DNA from: Desulfobacteraceae bacterium
Lineage (GTDB): Bacteria; Desulfobacterota; Desulfobacteria; Desulfobacterales; Desulfobacteraceae
Assembly: GCA_024226935.1 (NCBI GenBank)
Contig: JAAELK010000528.1
Span: forward strand, 1-46,277
Length of the DNA stretch: 46,277 nt
Reading direction: 5' to 3'
Notes under the pieces: generated by a model
Databases searched by the model: none
Told to the model about the DNA's origin: nothing
What the model saw: only the letters and a program-made list of their open reading frames with translations
Shown: piece after piece, positions 1 through 8,491 of the stretch
How positions within the stretch are numbered: position 1 is the stretch's first letter
Layout: the number at the start of each line of letters is the position of its first letter
Position numbers and translations under genes: made by a program

Positions 1-1029
1 GAAAATCGCTGGTTGTGTTTTTCCTTTTTCGGTTTTTTGATTTTGCCATGGGTAAGTATATTGATCATGGCTCCGCAAACCTTAAACATACTTTCCCATT
101 TAGATCATAAAATTTTATTAATAATGGTGGGAGGAGGAATCCTTTTTGGTCTTGGCCAGATATTTTTCTCCCTTGCGTTCAAGCATATCGGGATCGGGCT
201 GAATTTTGTTATTAATATTTCCATGGGGACTGCCGGTTCCGCTTTAATTCCGATTTTGTGGCATCGGGATGTGATGGGGACTCTTTATAGCTATATACAA
301 TTATTTGGCGTTTTAATATTTATTGTCGCCGTGATTTTTGGGGCGGTAGCAGGAGCTGCAAGGGATGTGGCCAGATCAAATAGTTCTCCCAATAAGTTAA
401 AAGAAGGTTATCTTTTGGTGGGTGTGTTGTTTGCTGTTTTGGCCGGTGTAGGCAGCGTTTGTCAAGGCCTTTCATATATATATGTAAACCCTATTGTATC
501 GAATCTTGCAATCAACCTTTTTAAAGTGGAATCGCTTCCAGCAAATACGATTGCCTGGGTGATTATATTTAGCGGGGCATGGATTCCATATGTATTGTAT
601 TTTTTGTATCTCAATATCAAAAGAAAGAGTTTGGGGAAGATCAAAACAGCTAAAACTGGTATTTACTGGTTTTATCTTTTGTTGATGGGTATTGGCTTTT
701 GGGGGTCATTAATACTTTTTAGTGCTGCCAGTGCTGAAATCGGAGGAAGTTTTGCTCCAACCATCATCTGGCCTCTATTTATGGTTTTCATAATTTTAAC
801 TTCAAATTTTTGGAGCTTTGTATCTGGGGAGTGGAAAGATGCCGGTTCAACCGCCATCAAAAAGATGAGTTTTAGTATTCTTCTCTTTATATTTGCTATT
901 TTTGTGTTTTCATTTAGTACAACTAAACAACCCACTGAAAAGCACCCGGCAAAGTTGCAGCATTTCGTTTCTTACAAAGATTTGAAACATTCGGAATATC
1001 CGATCGGTCATCCGAAATCAGGAAAATAA
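1..1029 (+). CDS. RhaT-like sugar/proton symporter, 5' end cut by window edge
   Basis: This multi-pass inner-membrane protein resembles the RhaT L-rhamnose:H+ symporter family. The visible reading frame is open from base 1, so the true start lies to the left; the TTG at position 13 is probably internal. By eye it shares with RhaT an early ILPW-like segment, a GxGxIxxxLAxxxIGxGL stretch (about residues 45-60 of the visible part), a following GTxGSxLIPI block and a late xxEWKDAG motif. About nine hydrophobic segments are visible, ending in a short hydrophilic tail rich in His and Lys. The stop is at 1027-1029 and an inverted repeat follows at once. The substrate cannot be read from sequence: RhaT-like proteins in distant bacteria need not carry rhamnose, and no rhamnose catabolic genes are in view. 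Confidence 0.75.
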   Translation, partial: ENRWLCFSFFGFLILPWVSILIMAPQTLNILSHLDHKILLIMVGGGILFGLGQIFFSLAFKHIGIGLNFVINISMGTAGSALIPILWHRDVMGTLYSYIQLFGVLIFIVAVIFGAVAGAARDVARSNSSPNKLKEGYLLVGVLFAVLAGVGSVCQGLSYIYVNPIVSNLAINLFKVESLPANTIAWVIIFSGAWIPYVLYFLYLNIKRKSLGKIKTAKTGIYWFYLLLMGIGFWGSLILFSAASAEIGGSFAPTIIWPLFMVFIILTSNFWSFVSGEWKDAGSTAIKKMSFSILLFIFAIFVFSFSTTKQPTEKHPAKLQHFVSYKDLKHSEYPIGHPKSGK

Positions 1030-1030
1030 A

Positions 1031-1104
1031 TGCCAGGTATAGGTGATAATAGTAGTTTTTGGAAATAACGTATAATTAAATCCGTGTTTGGACTATACCC
1101 GGCA
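1031..1104. repeat. Inverted repeat between convergent genes
   Basis: A 12-base arm at 1031-1042 (TGCCAGGTATAG) is matched by CTATACCCGGCA at 1093-1104 with one mismatch. It lies directly after the RhaT-like stop and before the end of the convergent nitroreductase gene. The 50-base loop and lack of a T-run make it an unusual terminator; it may be an mRNA 3'-end structure. Confidence 0.4.
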
Positions 1105-1143
1105 CTTGCATCCAATTTGTCAGATGGACACAATCCCTATGAA

Positions 1144-1710
1144 TTATCTGATGATTTTAAGAATTTGCGGATCTTTCCTCCTGGGGACAGGGGGAATTTT
1201 TGCTGGATAGCCTAAAATGATGGGAGCGATAATTTGGCAATTATCCGGAATACCCAACTCCTCTATCATTTTGGGGTCATTAATTTGGCTGCCAAGATTT
1301 ACCCAGCATGTTCCAAGACCCCGGGAAGTTGCCGCCATCATAAAATAGCTGGCAGCCAATGCACAATCCACGTATAAATTTTTCAAACCCGATGGGCCAA
1401 GGATAATTACCAGGCATGGGGCATTGTAAAATACATTGAAGGACTCATTTTGCAACATGCCTTCATATCCTTTTGTCGGATCATCTGGATTGCCGGCAAT
1501 GCGGGCAAGAATATTTTTTTTGCTCTCATCGGATATTTTTTTCAGCATTTTTTTGTCATTAACAATGATAAATTTCCACGGCTGCTCATTGCTTGCACTA
1601 GGAGATAGAGCGCTTTGCTTTATCATATCCTTAATGATTTCTAGGGAGACCAATTTATCTTTGTAATTTCTAATGGACCTGCGAGATTCCAACATTTGAG
1701 CAAATGTCAT
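1144..1710 (-). CDS. Nitroreductase-family FMN oxidoreductase
   Basis: This 188-aa protein has the usual length and layout of small nitroreductases, which reduce nitro compounds, quinones or flavins using NAD(P)H. The N-terminal ESRRSIRNY motif (about residues 8-16) is the FMN phosphate-binding signature. SPSASNEQPWKF (about 37-48) is the second conserved FMN-contact block. The C-terminal region has GTCWV and a GYP turn followed by Pro/Arg. There is no signal peptide, so it should be cytoplasmic. It follows the hybrid histidine kinase by 67 bases on the same strand and may be the last gene of the long minus-strand block. The natural substrate cannot be told from sequence. Confidence 0.9.
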   Translation of the reverse strand: MTFAQMLESRRSIRNYKDKLVSLEIIKDMIKQSALSPSASNEQPWKFIIVNDKKMLKKISDESKKNILARIAGNPDDPTKGYEGMLQNESFNVFYNAPCLVIILGPSGLKNLYVDCALAASYFMMAATSRGLGTCWVNLGSQINDPKMIEELGIPDNCQIIAPIILGYPAKIPPVPRRKDPQILKIIR

Positions 1711-1777
1711 AACTTAAAGTAATATACCTTCCTGATTTTTATATAATTTTGATAAATCATCCACATTTATATCGGGT

Positions 1778-3310
1778 TTAAATTTTATAAACGGTCCTTG
1801 GTAGGCTGATTGTAAAATGTGTCCCCTGGTCCACCACAGAATCCACCTGGATGGTACCATGGTGGGAATCCACAATACTTTTCACTATGGCAAGCCCAAG
1901 CCCTGTTCCGTTTATATACCGTGTTTTTTCATTTTTTTCCCGATAAAACCGCTCAAAAATATTTTCCAGGGCGTCGGGAGAAATTCCAAAACCTGTGTCT
2001 GCCACATGGATCATGGCACAATCACAGTTTTCATCGGCCCATACTTCAATCTTACCGCCATTGGGAGTATACCTGATGGCGTTGGAAATCAAATTGGACA
2101 AGACCTCTTCCATATTGATTTTATTTCCCATGATAAAGGTGCTCTTGACAGAAGGCTTACAAATCAAATGAATGGATTTTGCATCCGCCTTGCTCCGGTA
2201 AAGTTTAACATGCTCCTTCATCATTTCTTCCAGGTTCAATTCTTCACGCTCCTGGTTAATCAAACCCGATTCAATCTTGGATAGATCTAAAAGTTCAGAA
2301 GCCAATTGGCTGAGAGACTTGATTTTCGCAGAACTTCGGCTCAGAATGTCTTGTTGTTTATCGGTCAACTCCCCTGCCAGACCATCTAAAACCACATTTA
2401 ACTGCATGAGGACGGAATTTAAAGGACTCTTAATTTCATGGGCCACCATGGAAACAAAATCCGATTTGAGCTGATCCACTTTTTTCAAGGCTGTAATATC
2501 ATGGAAAACTGTAACTATCCCTAAATTCCGGTTCAACCGGTCCCGGAAAGGAATACACCGGACACCGATAACAAGATCTTGCCTGCCTTTTCCCATGGGC
2601 ACACAAACCTCTTCGGTAATTTCTGAAAACATCTCCTTTGGCTGGGCACTGGCCCTGTCGATCATACCAAGAACAGTGGATTCATCAATAACATCTGACA
2701 CTAAACTCCCAATCACAGATCGCTTATGGCAATCAAACATCTTTAAACAAGCCGGATTGGCAAGGGCCACCCGTTTCTGGTGATCAGTGGTTAAAACACC
2801 CTCTCTTAAGGTATTAATCATCACTCGCATGCGTGATTTTTCCGTGGTAATATCCTGGAGGGTCCGGATGGATTCGATGGCCTTGGCGATCACCACCCGA
2901 AGTTCCTGGGGGGTAAACGGTTTGGGTAAAAAATCAAAGGCCCCCTTTTTCATGGTTTTAATGGAATGCTCCAGGGTGGCATATCCGGTGATTATGATGA
3001 CCACGGTATCCGGATGCCTGGATTTAAGATCGGAAAGGACATCCAAACCCGACATGCCGGGCATCATCAAGTCCAAAAGCACAATATCATAATGCTTTTC
3101 CTCAATCATCTTAAGTCCCTGAATCCCATTCTGGGCAACATTCACCTCACAACCTTCCTCCGATAGCAATCGCTGGCAAGCCTTTTGAATGCGTTCTTCA
3201 TCATCAACCACCAACACCCGTGGCTTAAAAAAAACATCTTTAATAATCCGCTTCAACGATACCTCGGAAAGGGGACTTTGAAATTTTTCTCGTTTATTTT
3301 TTGATTCCAC
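1778..3310 (-). CDS. Receiver-PAS-histidine kinase hybrid sensor
   Basis: This 510-aa cytoplasmic signalling protein has an unusual order with the receiver first. The receiver spans about residues 33-150, with the acidic pair in VVDDEE, the phospho-acceptor Asp in LLDLMMPG and a late Lys in LPKPF. A PAS domain follows (about 165-280). The HisKA dimerisation helix carries the phospho-accepting His in VAHEIKSPLN (about 290-300). The HATPase has an N-box SNAIRYTP, DTGFGIS (G1) and GTGLGLAI (G2). No transmembrane segments are visible. The start is a GTG with GGA about 8 bases upstream; the nearby ATG is out of frame. It follows the PAS kinase gene by only 26 bases, so the two are probably co-transcribed and may act in one phosphorelay with the CheY-like protein at 6001-6387. 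Confidence 0.92.
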   Translation of the reverse strand: MESKNKREKFQSPLSEVSLKRIIKDVFFKPRVLVVDDEERIQKACQRLLSEEGCEVNVAQNGIQGLKMIEEKHYDIVLLDLMMPGMSGLDVLSDLKSRHPDTVVIIITGYATLEHSIKTMKKGAFDFLPKPFTPQELRVVIAKAIESIRTLQDITTEKSRMRVMINTLREGVLTTDHQKRVALANPACLKMFDCHKRSVIGSLVSDVIDESTVLGMIDRASAQPKEMFSEITEEVCVPMGKGRQDLVIGVRCIPFRDRLNRNLGIVTVFHDITALKKVDQLKSDFVSMVAHEIKSPLNSVLMQLNVVLDGLAGELTDKQQDILSRSSAKIKSLSQLASELLDLSKIESGLINQEREELNLEEMMKEHVKLYRSKADAKSIHLICKPSVKSTFIMGNKINMEEVLSNLISNAIRYTPNGGKIEVWADENCDCAMIHVADTGFGISPDALENIFERFYREKNEKTRYINGTGLGLAIVKSIVDSHHGTIQVDSVVDQGTHFTISLPRTVYKI

Positions 3311-3336
3311 TGTTTTTCCATTTTTATTGGATTACA

Positions 3337-4863
3337 TCATTTATAGGAAGAAGGGCTACATAGAGCCGGTCCTTCTTCCTGGGGGATATACATGGGAAAT
3401 TCCATAATAAAAGTGGTTCCATGGGCCCCTGTTTTCTTAACACTGATGCTGCCATCATGCTCTTCTATGATCCCGTAAACAATACTCAAACCAAGTCCTG
3501 TGCTTTTTCCCACCTCCTTTGTGGTAAAAAACGGGTCAAAAATCTTGGACAGGTTTTTCAGGGAAATCCCTTCTCCTGTGTCCTTGATTTCCAGAAAAAC
3601 TTTTTTGTGAAGTTTGTCTCTGTAAGTATTCAAGGTAATTTTACCGCTGCCATTCATGGCATCTGCGGCATTGATGACAAGATTAATGATTACCTGATTA
3701 AGCTTATTGGTATCGGCATTGATAAGCATCATCTCATCTGCCAGATACCGGACAATCTTAATATTTCTAAGTTTTTTTTGATCCCGGACCAGACTCAGAC
3801 TCTGTTCCACAATCTCATTGATTTGGACTATATTTTTATTGGAATCCATACTACGACTATAGACAAGAAGATTTTTTACAATATTCTTACATCTATTGGC
3901 ATCTTCGACAATACAATTTAAATCTTCCCTGGCCCCGCCATCCAGATTCTCTTTTTCCAACAACAGGCTTGCATAAAACAATACACCTGTAAGGGGATTA
4001 TTAATTTCATGGGCAACACCTGCAGCCAATTGACCCAGGGAAGCCATTTTTTCCGATTGTATCAGTTGGCTCTGGGTATATTTAAGCTCTTTTTCCACCT
4101 TGGTTTTGTCTTTCAGATCATTATAGATGGCCATGGTGGCAGATTCCTGCCCGGTATCATCATAGATAATGGCCGCAGACATTTCCACCTCTACCTCTTC
4201 GCCCCTGGCATTGACGATAAGAGTTCGGGGGATGATCAACTTTCCTTTACCCCCGATCTTTTCATTACGAAGCATCTGCATTATTTCCTTGGCTTTACCC
4301 GGTGGATAGAGCTGCTCTGTATGCCTGATCTTGCCAGCGCCCTCGTTATAATCCCCGAACAATTCCTTTGCCACGGAATTCATCACCTCAATATTACCCT
4401 GGCGATCGGCTGCCACAATGGCAGAAGCTGAAGAATACATCACCCGGCTTATGAACTCTTTCACTCCGATAAGCTGGTTTTCAAGGGATTTGGTCCGGGT
4501 AATATCCGTAATGCTGGATACCACAAAGGCCACCTGACCATCATCATCCAAAATGGGAGAAAAAACCCGTTCTTCCCACTTGTACTGATGTTTAATGGTA
4601 TAAGAATGGCTGGTTTTATTCTTAACCACCTTTGATATGGGACAATCCTCGGAATTACAGGGGGTATCCTTATATAAAAAAGTGTGAAAACACATTTTCC
4701 CCAGGATATCTTCGCTGGAAAGTTTATAGATATCATAAAATTTTTTATTGGCACCAACTATACTTCTATCGGGAGCGATCACCACACTGGGATAGGGCAA
4801 TGAATCAAAAATACGAGTCTGCCAGAATAGTTCTTGTGAAACAAATTTTGAATCAGAATTCAT
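3337..4863 (-). CDS. PAS-PAS sensor histidine kinase, NtrB-like
   Basis: This 508-aa soluble sensor kinase has two PAS domains (about residues 15-125 and 140-245), a short coiled linker and a HisKA helix with the phospho-acceptor His in GVAHEINNPL (about 285). The HATPase has the N box NLVINAADAM, DTGEGIS, a FFTTK lid and STGLGLSI. PAS1 contains a Cys-rich patch (MCFHTF...PCNSEDCP) that could hold a redox or metal cofactor; this is inference. There is no signal peptide or membrane helix, so the input should be cytoplasmic, for example redox state. Its ATG overlaps the stop of the ACT-domain gene by four bases (ATGA), a sign of translational coupling. Confidence 0.92.
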   Translation of the reverse strand: MNSDSKFVSQELFWQTRIFDSLPYPSVVIAPDRSIVGANKKFYDIYKLSSEDILGKMCFHTFLYKDTPCNSEDCPISKVVKNKTSHSYTIKHQYKWEERVFSPILDDDGQVAFVVSSITDITRTKSLENQLIGVKEFISRVMYSSASAIVAADRQGNIEVMNSVAKELFGDYNEGAGKIRHTEQLYPPGKAKEIMQMLRNEKIGGKGKLIIPRTLIVNARGEEVEVEMSAAIIYDDTGQESATMAIYNDLKDKTKVEKELKYTQSQLIQSEKMASLGQLAAGVAHEINNPLTGVLFYASLLLEKENLDGGAREDLNCIVEDANRCKNIVKNLLVYSRSMDSNKNIVQINEIVEQSLSLVRDQKKLRNIKIVRYLADEMMLINADTNKLNQVIINLVINAADAMNGSGKITLNTYRDKLHKKVFLEIKDTGEGISLKNLSKIFDPFFTTKEVGKSTGLGLSIVYGIIEEHDGSISVKKTGAHGTTFIMEFPMYIPQEEGPALCSPSSYK

Positions 4864-5888
4864 GGGGTTTCAAATCCTTTGGACAATGCGGGGATGGCCT
4901 TTTGTCCCTGGCCCACGGGCAGAACCATACAGATACTGGCACCGGTGCAACCTGCCAGCAACACCTCCAGGGAGGCTTTCTTTAAACAATCCATGGCCGT
5001 ATTGAATACACCAAACCTGTCTCCGAAATGGGGACCATGGAAACCTATGAGATCAACAAGGACAGGCTCGCAAAAATCAATTCCCCGGACAGCCTGGACC
5101 TTGGAAAAAAAATCTTGTCTGTCCCGGGATGTTAAAGGATCTGTCAGGCAAAACAGATGGCAGGCATCCTTTTGCTTGGTCATGGCAGTGGTAAAATAAA
5201 ATTTTTTTACAACTTCCCCAAGAGCCCCAAGTCCATCACCACAGCTTTGCAAATGATCCGCAAGATTGGGGTTAAAGCAAATTTCGAACATCGAAAGATT
5301 GCTATCCATCTGTATCCCATAGGTTTTTATTTTTTTTTCAACATAGGTGGCACTGGTTTCCGGATACCGTTTTTTGACAAAGGCAGCCGTCTCACCGGCA
5401 AAATTTTGTTGAAAAGGCGTATGGGTGGAAGGCAGATCAAACGCCAGCGCAAGCAAGGCCAAAACCCTTTCTTGATCAACTTCGTTAATGACAAAAGATA
5501 TCATGGCATTGGAAGATACCATCTGCTGGAAGGCAATTTGGTTTTTACCAAAAAGCCCAATTAAAAAACCCAGGGTGTTCAGGCGGCAATGGTGGGGATA
5601 AACCGATACAATACTGACATTGGAAGAAAGATCAAGGTTCCTGGTTCCAGGGGAAGGCAAACCTTTTAAATCCGATTTTCTAACCGACTCTATATCGTGG
5701 CAACAAAACAGATAACTTCCCAGGGTATCGGTCAAAAGTCCAAGACAGCAAATATTTATCCTGGCTTTGGCAAAATCCTGATAAAGCGTCAAACACTTTC
5801 CTGTCTTTTCGACAACAGGAAACTCAAGATCTTGAATCAACCCGGAATTCAGGCGAATACCATTAATTCTAATTTGTGGAAAACCCAT
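4860..5888 (-). CDS. Multi-ACT-domain regulatory protein
   Basis: This 342-aa protein has no catalytic domain that I recognise and appears to be built from ACT-like ligand-binding modules. Residues about 10-70 and 85-150 are the clearest. The second contains VSIVSVYP, then a helix, then NAMISFVINEVDQERVL, the pattern of aspartokinase ACT domains. The last module (about 275-340) has LIGFHGPHFGDRFGV and GASICMVLP. A fourth, weaker unit lies at about 195-255. ACT domains bind amino acids or other small ligands to control a partner. Here the gene sits between a CheY-like regulator and a histidine kinase, overlapping the kinase start by four bases, so it may sense a metabolite for that system. The start has only a weak ribosome site. 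Confidence 0.6.
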   Translation of the reverse strand: MGFPQIRINGIRLNSGLIQDLEFPVVEKTGKCLTLYQDFAKARINICCLGLLTDTLGSYLFCCHDIESVRKSDLKGLPSPGTRNLDLSSNVSIVSVYPHHCRLNTLGFLIGLFGKNQIAFQQMVSSNAMISFVINEVDQERVLALLALAFDLPSTHTPFQQNFAGETAAFVKKRYPETSATYVEKKIKTYGIQMDSNLSMFEICFNPNLADHLQSCGDGLGALGEVVKKFYFTTAMTKQKDACHLFCLTDPLTSRDRQDFFSKVQAVRGIDFCEPVLVDLIGFHGPHFGDRFGVFNTAMDCLKKASLEVLLAGCTGASICMVLPVGQGQKAIPALSKGFETP

Positions 5889-5928
5889 AGGAATAATACA
5901 ATCTCACCCCTGGATCCAGGCAGATACA

Positions 5929-5963
5929 ATATCAGGAAAGGCTTTATACGCCTTCCCTGATAT
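5929..5963. repeat. Hairpin between response regulator and ACT gene
   Basis: A 14-base arm ATATCAGGAAAGGC pairs with GCCTTCCCTGATAT across a 7-base loop with one mismatch. It lies 38 bases after the stop of the CheY-like gene and 40 bases before the ACT gene, both on the minus strand. There is no T-run after it on the minus strand, so it may be an intercistronic processing or stability structure rather than a full terminator. Confidence 0.5.
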
Positions 5964-6000
5964 CCAACCCGGATGAACAGGGCAAATTAAACAAAGGCTC

Positions 6001-6387
6001 TTAACTGCAATGATCACCAACAATCTCCATCAGTTCATCCAAATCGATGGGTTTGGGAACATAATCATCGGCAAGGGTAGTTTTCCCATCATGGTGGGTA
6101 TAACTGGTTGTTTTTACCGAATCTGCTACGGCTGTCAACAAAACCACAGCAATACTTTTAAGTTCGTTGTTGTTTTTTATTTCTTCACAGACTTCCCATC
6201 CGTTTTTACGAGGCATCATAACATCAAGGATAACCACGGCGGGTTTTTCTTCCTTGATCTTATCCATGGCCTCTACACCGTCGTAGGCTTTTGCGACTCT
6301 ATATCCCTTTGCTTCAACTTTCATGGATACGGCTTCTACCAGATCCGGATCATCATCAACGACTAAAATGAGTTTTTTTTCGCTCAT
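6001..6387 (-). CDS. Single-domain CheY-like response regulator
   Basis: This 128-aa protein is only a receiver domain. It shows the acidic pocket VVDDDPD, the phospho-acceptor Asp in VILDVMMPRKNGWEV, the conserved Thr in VLLTAVAD and the Lys in YVPKPIDLDEL. There is a short insertion (about residues 92-104, TTSYTHHDGKTTL) before the PKP motif. With no output domain it must work by binding a partner or by passing phosphate on. The start has a good ribosome site (AAGGAGACC). It sits 53 bases after metF and before the ACT and kinase genes, so its partners are probably the two kinases at 1778-4863. Confidence 0.93.
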   Translation of the reverse strand: MSEKKLILVVDDDPDLVEAVSMKVEAKGYRVAKAYDGVEAMDKIKEEKPAVVILDVMMPRKNGWEVCEEIKNNNELKSIAVVLLTAVADSVKTTSYTHHDGKTTLADDYVPKPIDLDELMEIVGDHCS

Positions 6388-6408
6388 GTTAAGGTCTCCT
6401 TTTGTTTT

Positions 6409-6423
6409 AGTCCTGCAGGGACT
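6409..6423. repeat. Short hairpin between metF and the response regulator gene
   Basis: The sequence AGTCCTGCAGGGACT forms a small 5-bp stem 18 bases after the metF stop and just before the ribosome site of the next gene. It is probably intercistronic; it is too short to call a terminator. Confidence 0.3.
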
Positions 6424-6440
6424 TTAAGTTATCCTCTTTT

Positions 6441-7364
6441 TTAAACTTGGGGTCTTGGGTACATTCCTGCTTTTTCAACGATCTCGGCAACCCGTTCCTC
6501 CCATTCGATGGCCATGATATGAAAACCATGAACACCCTTTATTTCTTTAAGTCTTTCCATGGATTCCACGGCAATTTTAATACCTTCTTCAGGCTGCTGC
6601 TCTTTGCTCACCCCTGCCAGCCGTTTAATAACTTCGTCTGGCACATCCATCCCAGGCACCCTGTTTTTCATATATCGGGCCATGCCAACAGATTTCATGG
6701 GGGTGATACCCGCAAGAACATGAACTTGTTTATCCAATCCACGGTCTTCAACACCCTTCATCCACTCTTCAAATTTCTCAAGGTTAAAAATACACTGAGT
6801 CTGGACAAAGTCAACACCTGCTTTAACTTTTTTAGCCAAACGCATGACCCGAAGTTCAAAGGGATCTGCAAAAGGATTGGCGGCAGCCCCGATAAACATT
6901 TTTGGAGGGGCTTTCATATCAGCTCCTCCCTGGAACTTTCCTTCATCTCGCATATCTTTCACGGCCTTTATAAGCTGAACCGAATCAATATCATATACAG
7001 CTTTTGCCATGGGATGATCACCAAATTTTGGATGATCACCGGAAAGACAAAGCATGGTATCAATACCAAAGGCAGCAGCACCGATAACTTCGCTTTGCAT
7101 GGCTAAACGGTTTCGATCCCGGGTGACCATCTGAATAATGGGGTCCAGGCCCATCTGTTTAATGATGATACCGGCAGCCATTGAAGACATCCTGACCATG
7201 GCTGTCTGGTTATCGGTGACATTAATACCATCCACATGATCTTTGATCATATTTGCTTTTTTTCTCACGATTTCAGGATCAACTCCCCTGGGTGGGCCCA
7301 CCTCGGAAGTAACTGCCATTGCCCCAGATGCCAATACTTTTTCCAGTCTGCTTTCCGTTTTCAT
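6441..7364 (-). CDS. metF: Methylenetetrahydrofolate reductase, catalytic subunit
   Basis: This 307-aa TIM-barrel flavoprotein converts 5,10-methylene-THF and methyl-THF in the methyl branch of the Wood-Ljungdahl pathway. It has the short length of the anaerobic type. Visible motifs are the acid-base Glu in TSEVGPPRGVD (about residue 21), VTDNQTAMVRM, RDRNRLAMQSE and CLSGDHPKFGDHP, which form the FAD and folate face, and QTQCIF near residue 190. Its ATG overlaps the metV stop by four bases (ATGA), so the two subunits are translationally coupled. In acetogens MetF-MetV works with HdrA and MvhD, and those genes lie directly upstream here. The direction in vivo (acetyl-CoA oxidation or CO2 fixation) cannot be told from sequence. 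Confidence 0.95.
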   Translation of the reverse strand: MKTESRLEKVLASGAMAVTSEVGPPRGVDPEIVRKKANMIKDHVDGINVTDNQTAMVRMSSMAAGIIIKQMGLDPIIQMVTRDRNRLAMQSEVIGAAAFGIDTMLCLSGDHPKFGDHPMAKAVYDIDSVQLIKAVKDMRDEGKFQGGADMKAPPKMFIGAAANPFADPFELRVMRLAKKVKAGVDFVQTQCIFNLEKFEEWMKGVEDRGLDKQVHVLAGITPMKSVGMARYMKNRVPGMDVPDEVIKRLAGVSKEQQPEEGIKIAVESMERLKEIKGVHGFHIMAIEWEERVAEIVEKAGMYPRPQV

Positions 7365-8029
7365 AATGCCAAATCCTCTCTGATAATTTTTCTAGGTCCA
7401 GCGCCACCGGCAGGTCTCCAGTCTTTTGCGTCAACCAATGCTTCATACCGACCCTCAATACCAAGCTCTTTGAGCCGCTCCCAGATCAGTCTCCAGGCAC
7501 AATCGGTTTCAGGACCTATTTCACACTGACCATTGGAAGTCCCCCCACAGGGTCCGTTCAACAAGCTTTTAGAACATCTGGATACAGGACAGATCCCCGC
7601 TGTGATTCCCAGCATGCAATCTCCACATCCCTGACATCTTTCCGCCCAAACGCCCTGGCTAAGGGAGGCCCCCATAAATTTAGTATTCACAGCCGGATAA
7701 ACATGGGCCTGCTTGAATCTTGTGGCAATGGTCTGGACCCCGCATCCACAGGACATTGAAAGAACGGCATCCGCAGCATCGATATAAGAGGTCAACTCTT
7801 CAACATATTCGGGATCACATTGTCTTTCCAAAGTTATTTCTTTAATATCTATGGTTTTTCCCTGTTTAAGACTGTTCAGATGAAGGGCCGAGGCCAACAA
7901 ACCCACCTCTTTTCTACCACCGGCCGCACAGACAGTGACACATTCATTACACCCGACCAGAAGAATTTTACTATAGGGCGCCAGATACTGGATGATTTCC
8001 TGCATTGGTTTTTGTTCTGCTGTTATCAT
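7361..8029 (-). CDS. metV: MetV, Fe-S partner subunit of methylene-THF reductase
   Basis: This 222-aa Cys-rich protein matches the MetV/MTHFR C-terminal-domain family (PF12225 type), the small partner of anaerobic MetF. Cysteine clusters are seen at VGCNECVTVCAAGG (about residues 25-38), SCGCG (about 94), and CQGCGDCMLGITAGICPVSR followed by LLNGPCGG and QCEIG (about 135-175). These can bind Fe-S clusters and probably Zn. Such subunits carry electrons into the MetF flavin. The start has a good GGAG ribosome site, 24 bases after mvhD, and the stop overlaps metF. It is the electron bridge between the MvhD/HdrA module and MetF; this is inference from family knowledge and gene order. Confidence 0.9.
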   Translation of the reverse strand: MITAEQKPMQEIIQYLAPYSKILLVGCNECVTVCAAGGRKEVGLLASALHLNSLKQGKTIDIKEITLERQCDPEYVEELTSYIDAADAVLSMSCGCGVQTIATRFKQAHVYPAVNTKFMGASLSQGVWAERCQGCGDCMLGITAGICPVSRCSKSLLNGPCGGTSNGQCEIGPETDCAWRLIWERLKELGIEGRYEALVDAKDWRPAGGAGPRKIIREDLAL

Positions 8030-8053
8030 TTTTTTTCTCCAAAATATTTATAT

Positions 8054-8491
8054 TTAGCTGACGGCCTGCACTTCTATTTTGCCTTGGGAAATGGGATTGG
8101 GGCCCAGACTTTTTATTTTTTCAGTAAACTCAAAGGCGGTCTTGGCAAATCGTTCCCCCATTCCGGCGGACATATTGATCATGGCCACCCTTTCTTTTTC
8201 CCATCCCAGATCCTCAAGAATTTTCTGGACCCTGGCAACCCTGAGTCTGGCCCGGGCATTGCCGGTTTTAAAATGGCAGTCACCTTCAAGACAACCCGCC
8301 ACATAAACTCCGTCAGCCCCTTTTTCAAGGGCTTTCATTATATGAATAGCATCCACCTTACCGGTACAGGGCACCCGGATGATCTTTACATTGGCCGGAT
8401 ATGATATTCTTTTACTTCCGGCCATATCAGCAGCCGTGTATGCACAATAATGGCAACAGAATGCAACAATTTCCGGTTCATAATTTTCCAT
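8054..8491 (-). CDS. mvhD: MvhD/FlpD-like [2Fe-2S] electron transfer subunit
   Basis: This 145-aa protein is of the usual MvhD length. The family links HdrA to an electron donor through a [2Fe-2S] cluster. It has the signature cysteines: AFCCHYCAYTAAD near the N-terminus, VPCTGKVD near residue 49, and VAGCLEGDCHFKTGN near 75-89. Its ATG overlaps the hdrA stop by one base (TAATG), which argues for one coupled transcript. Together with the double HdrA it would form the electron-confurcating or bifurcating part of the MetFV complex. Confidence 0.95.
   Translation of the reverse strand: MENYEPEIVAFCCHYCAYTAADMAGSKRISYPANVKIIRVPCTGKVDAIHIMKALEKGADGVYVAGCLEGDCHFKTGNARARLRVARVQKILEDLGWEKERVAMINMSAGMGERFAKTAFEFTEKIKSLGPNPISQGKIEVQAVS

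Noticed and set aside
1817-2284. 155-aa plus-strand frame opposite the hybrid kinase
   Set aside because: Shadow of the HATPase coding strand with no independent support.
6447-7106. 219-aa plus-strand open frame opposite metF
   Set aside because: It is the antisense of a strongly conserved gene, rich in His/Phe as expected for a shadow frame, and has no ribosome site.
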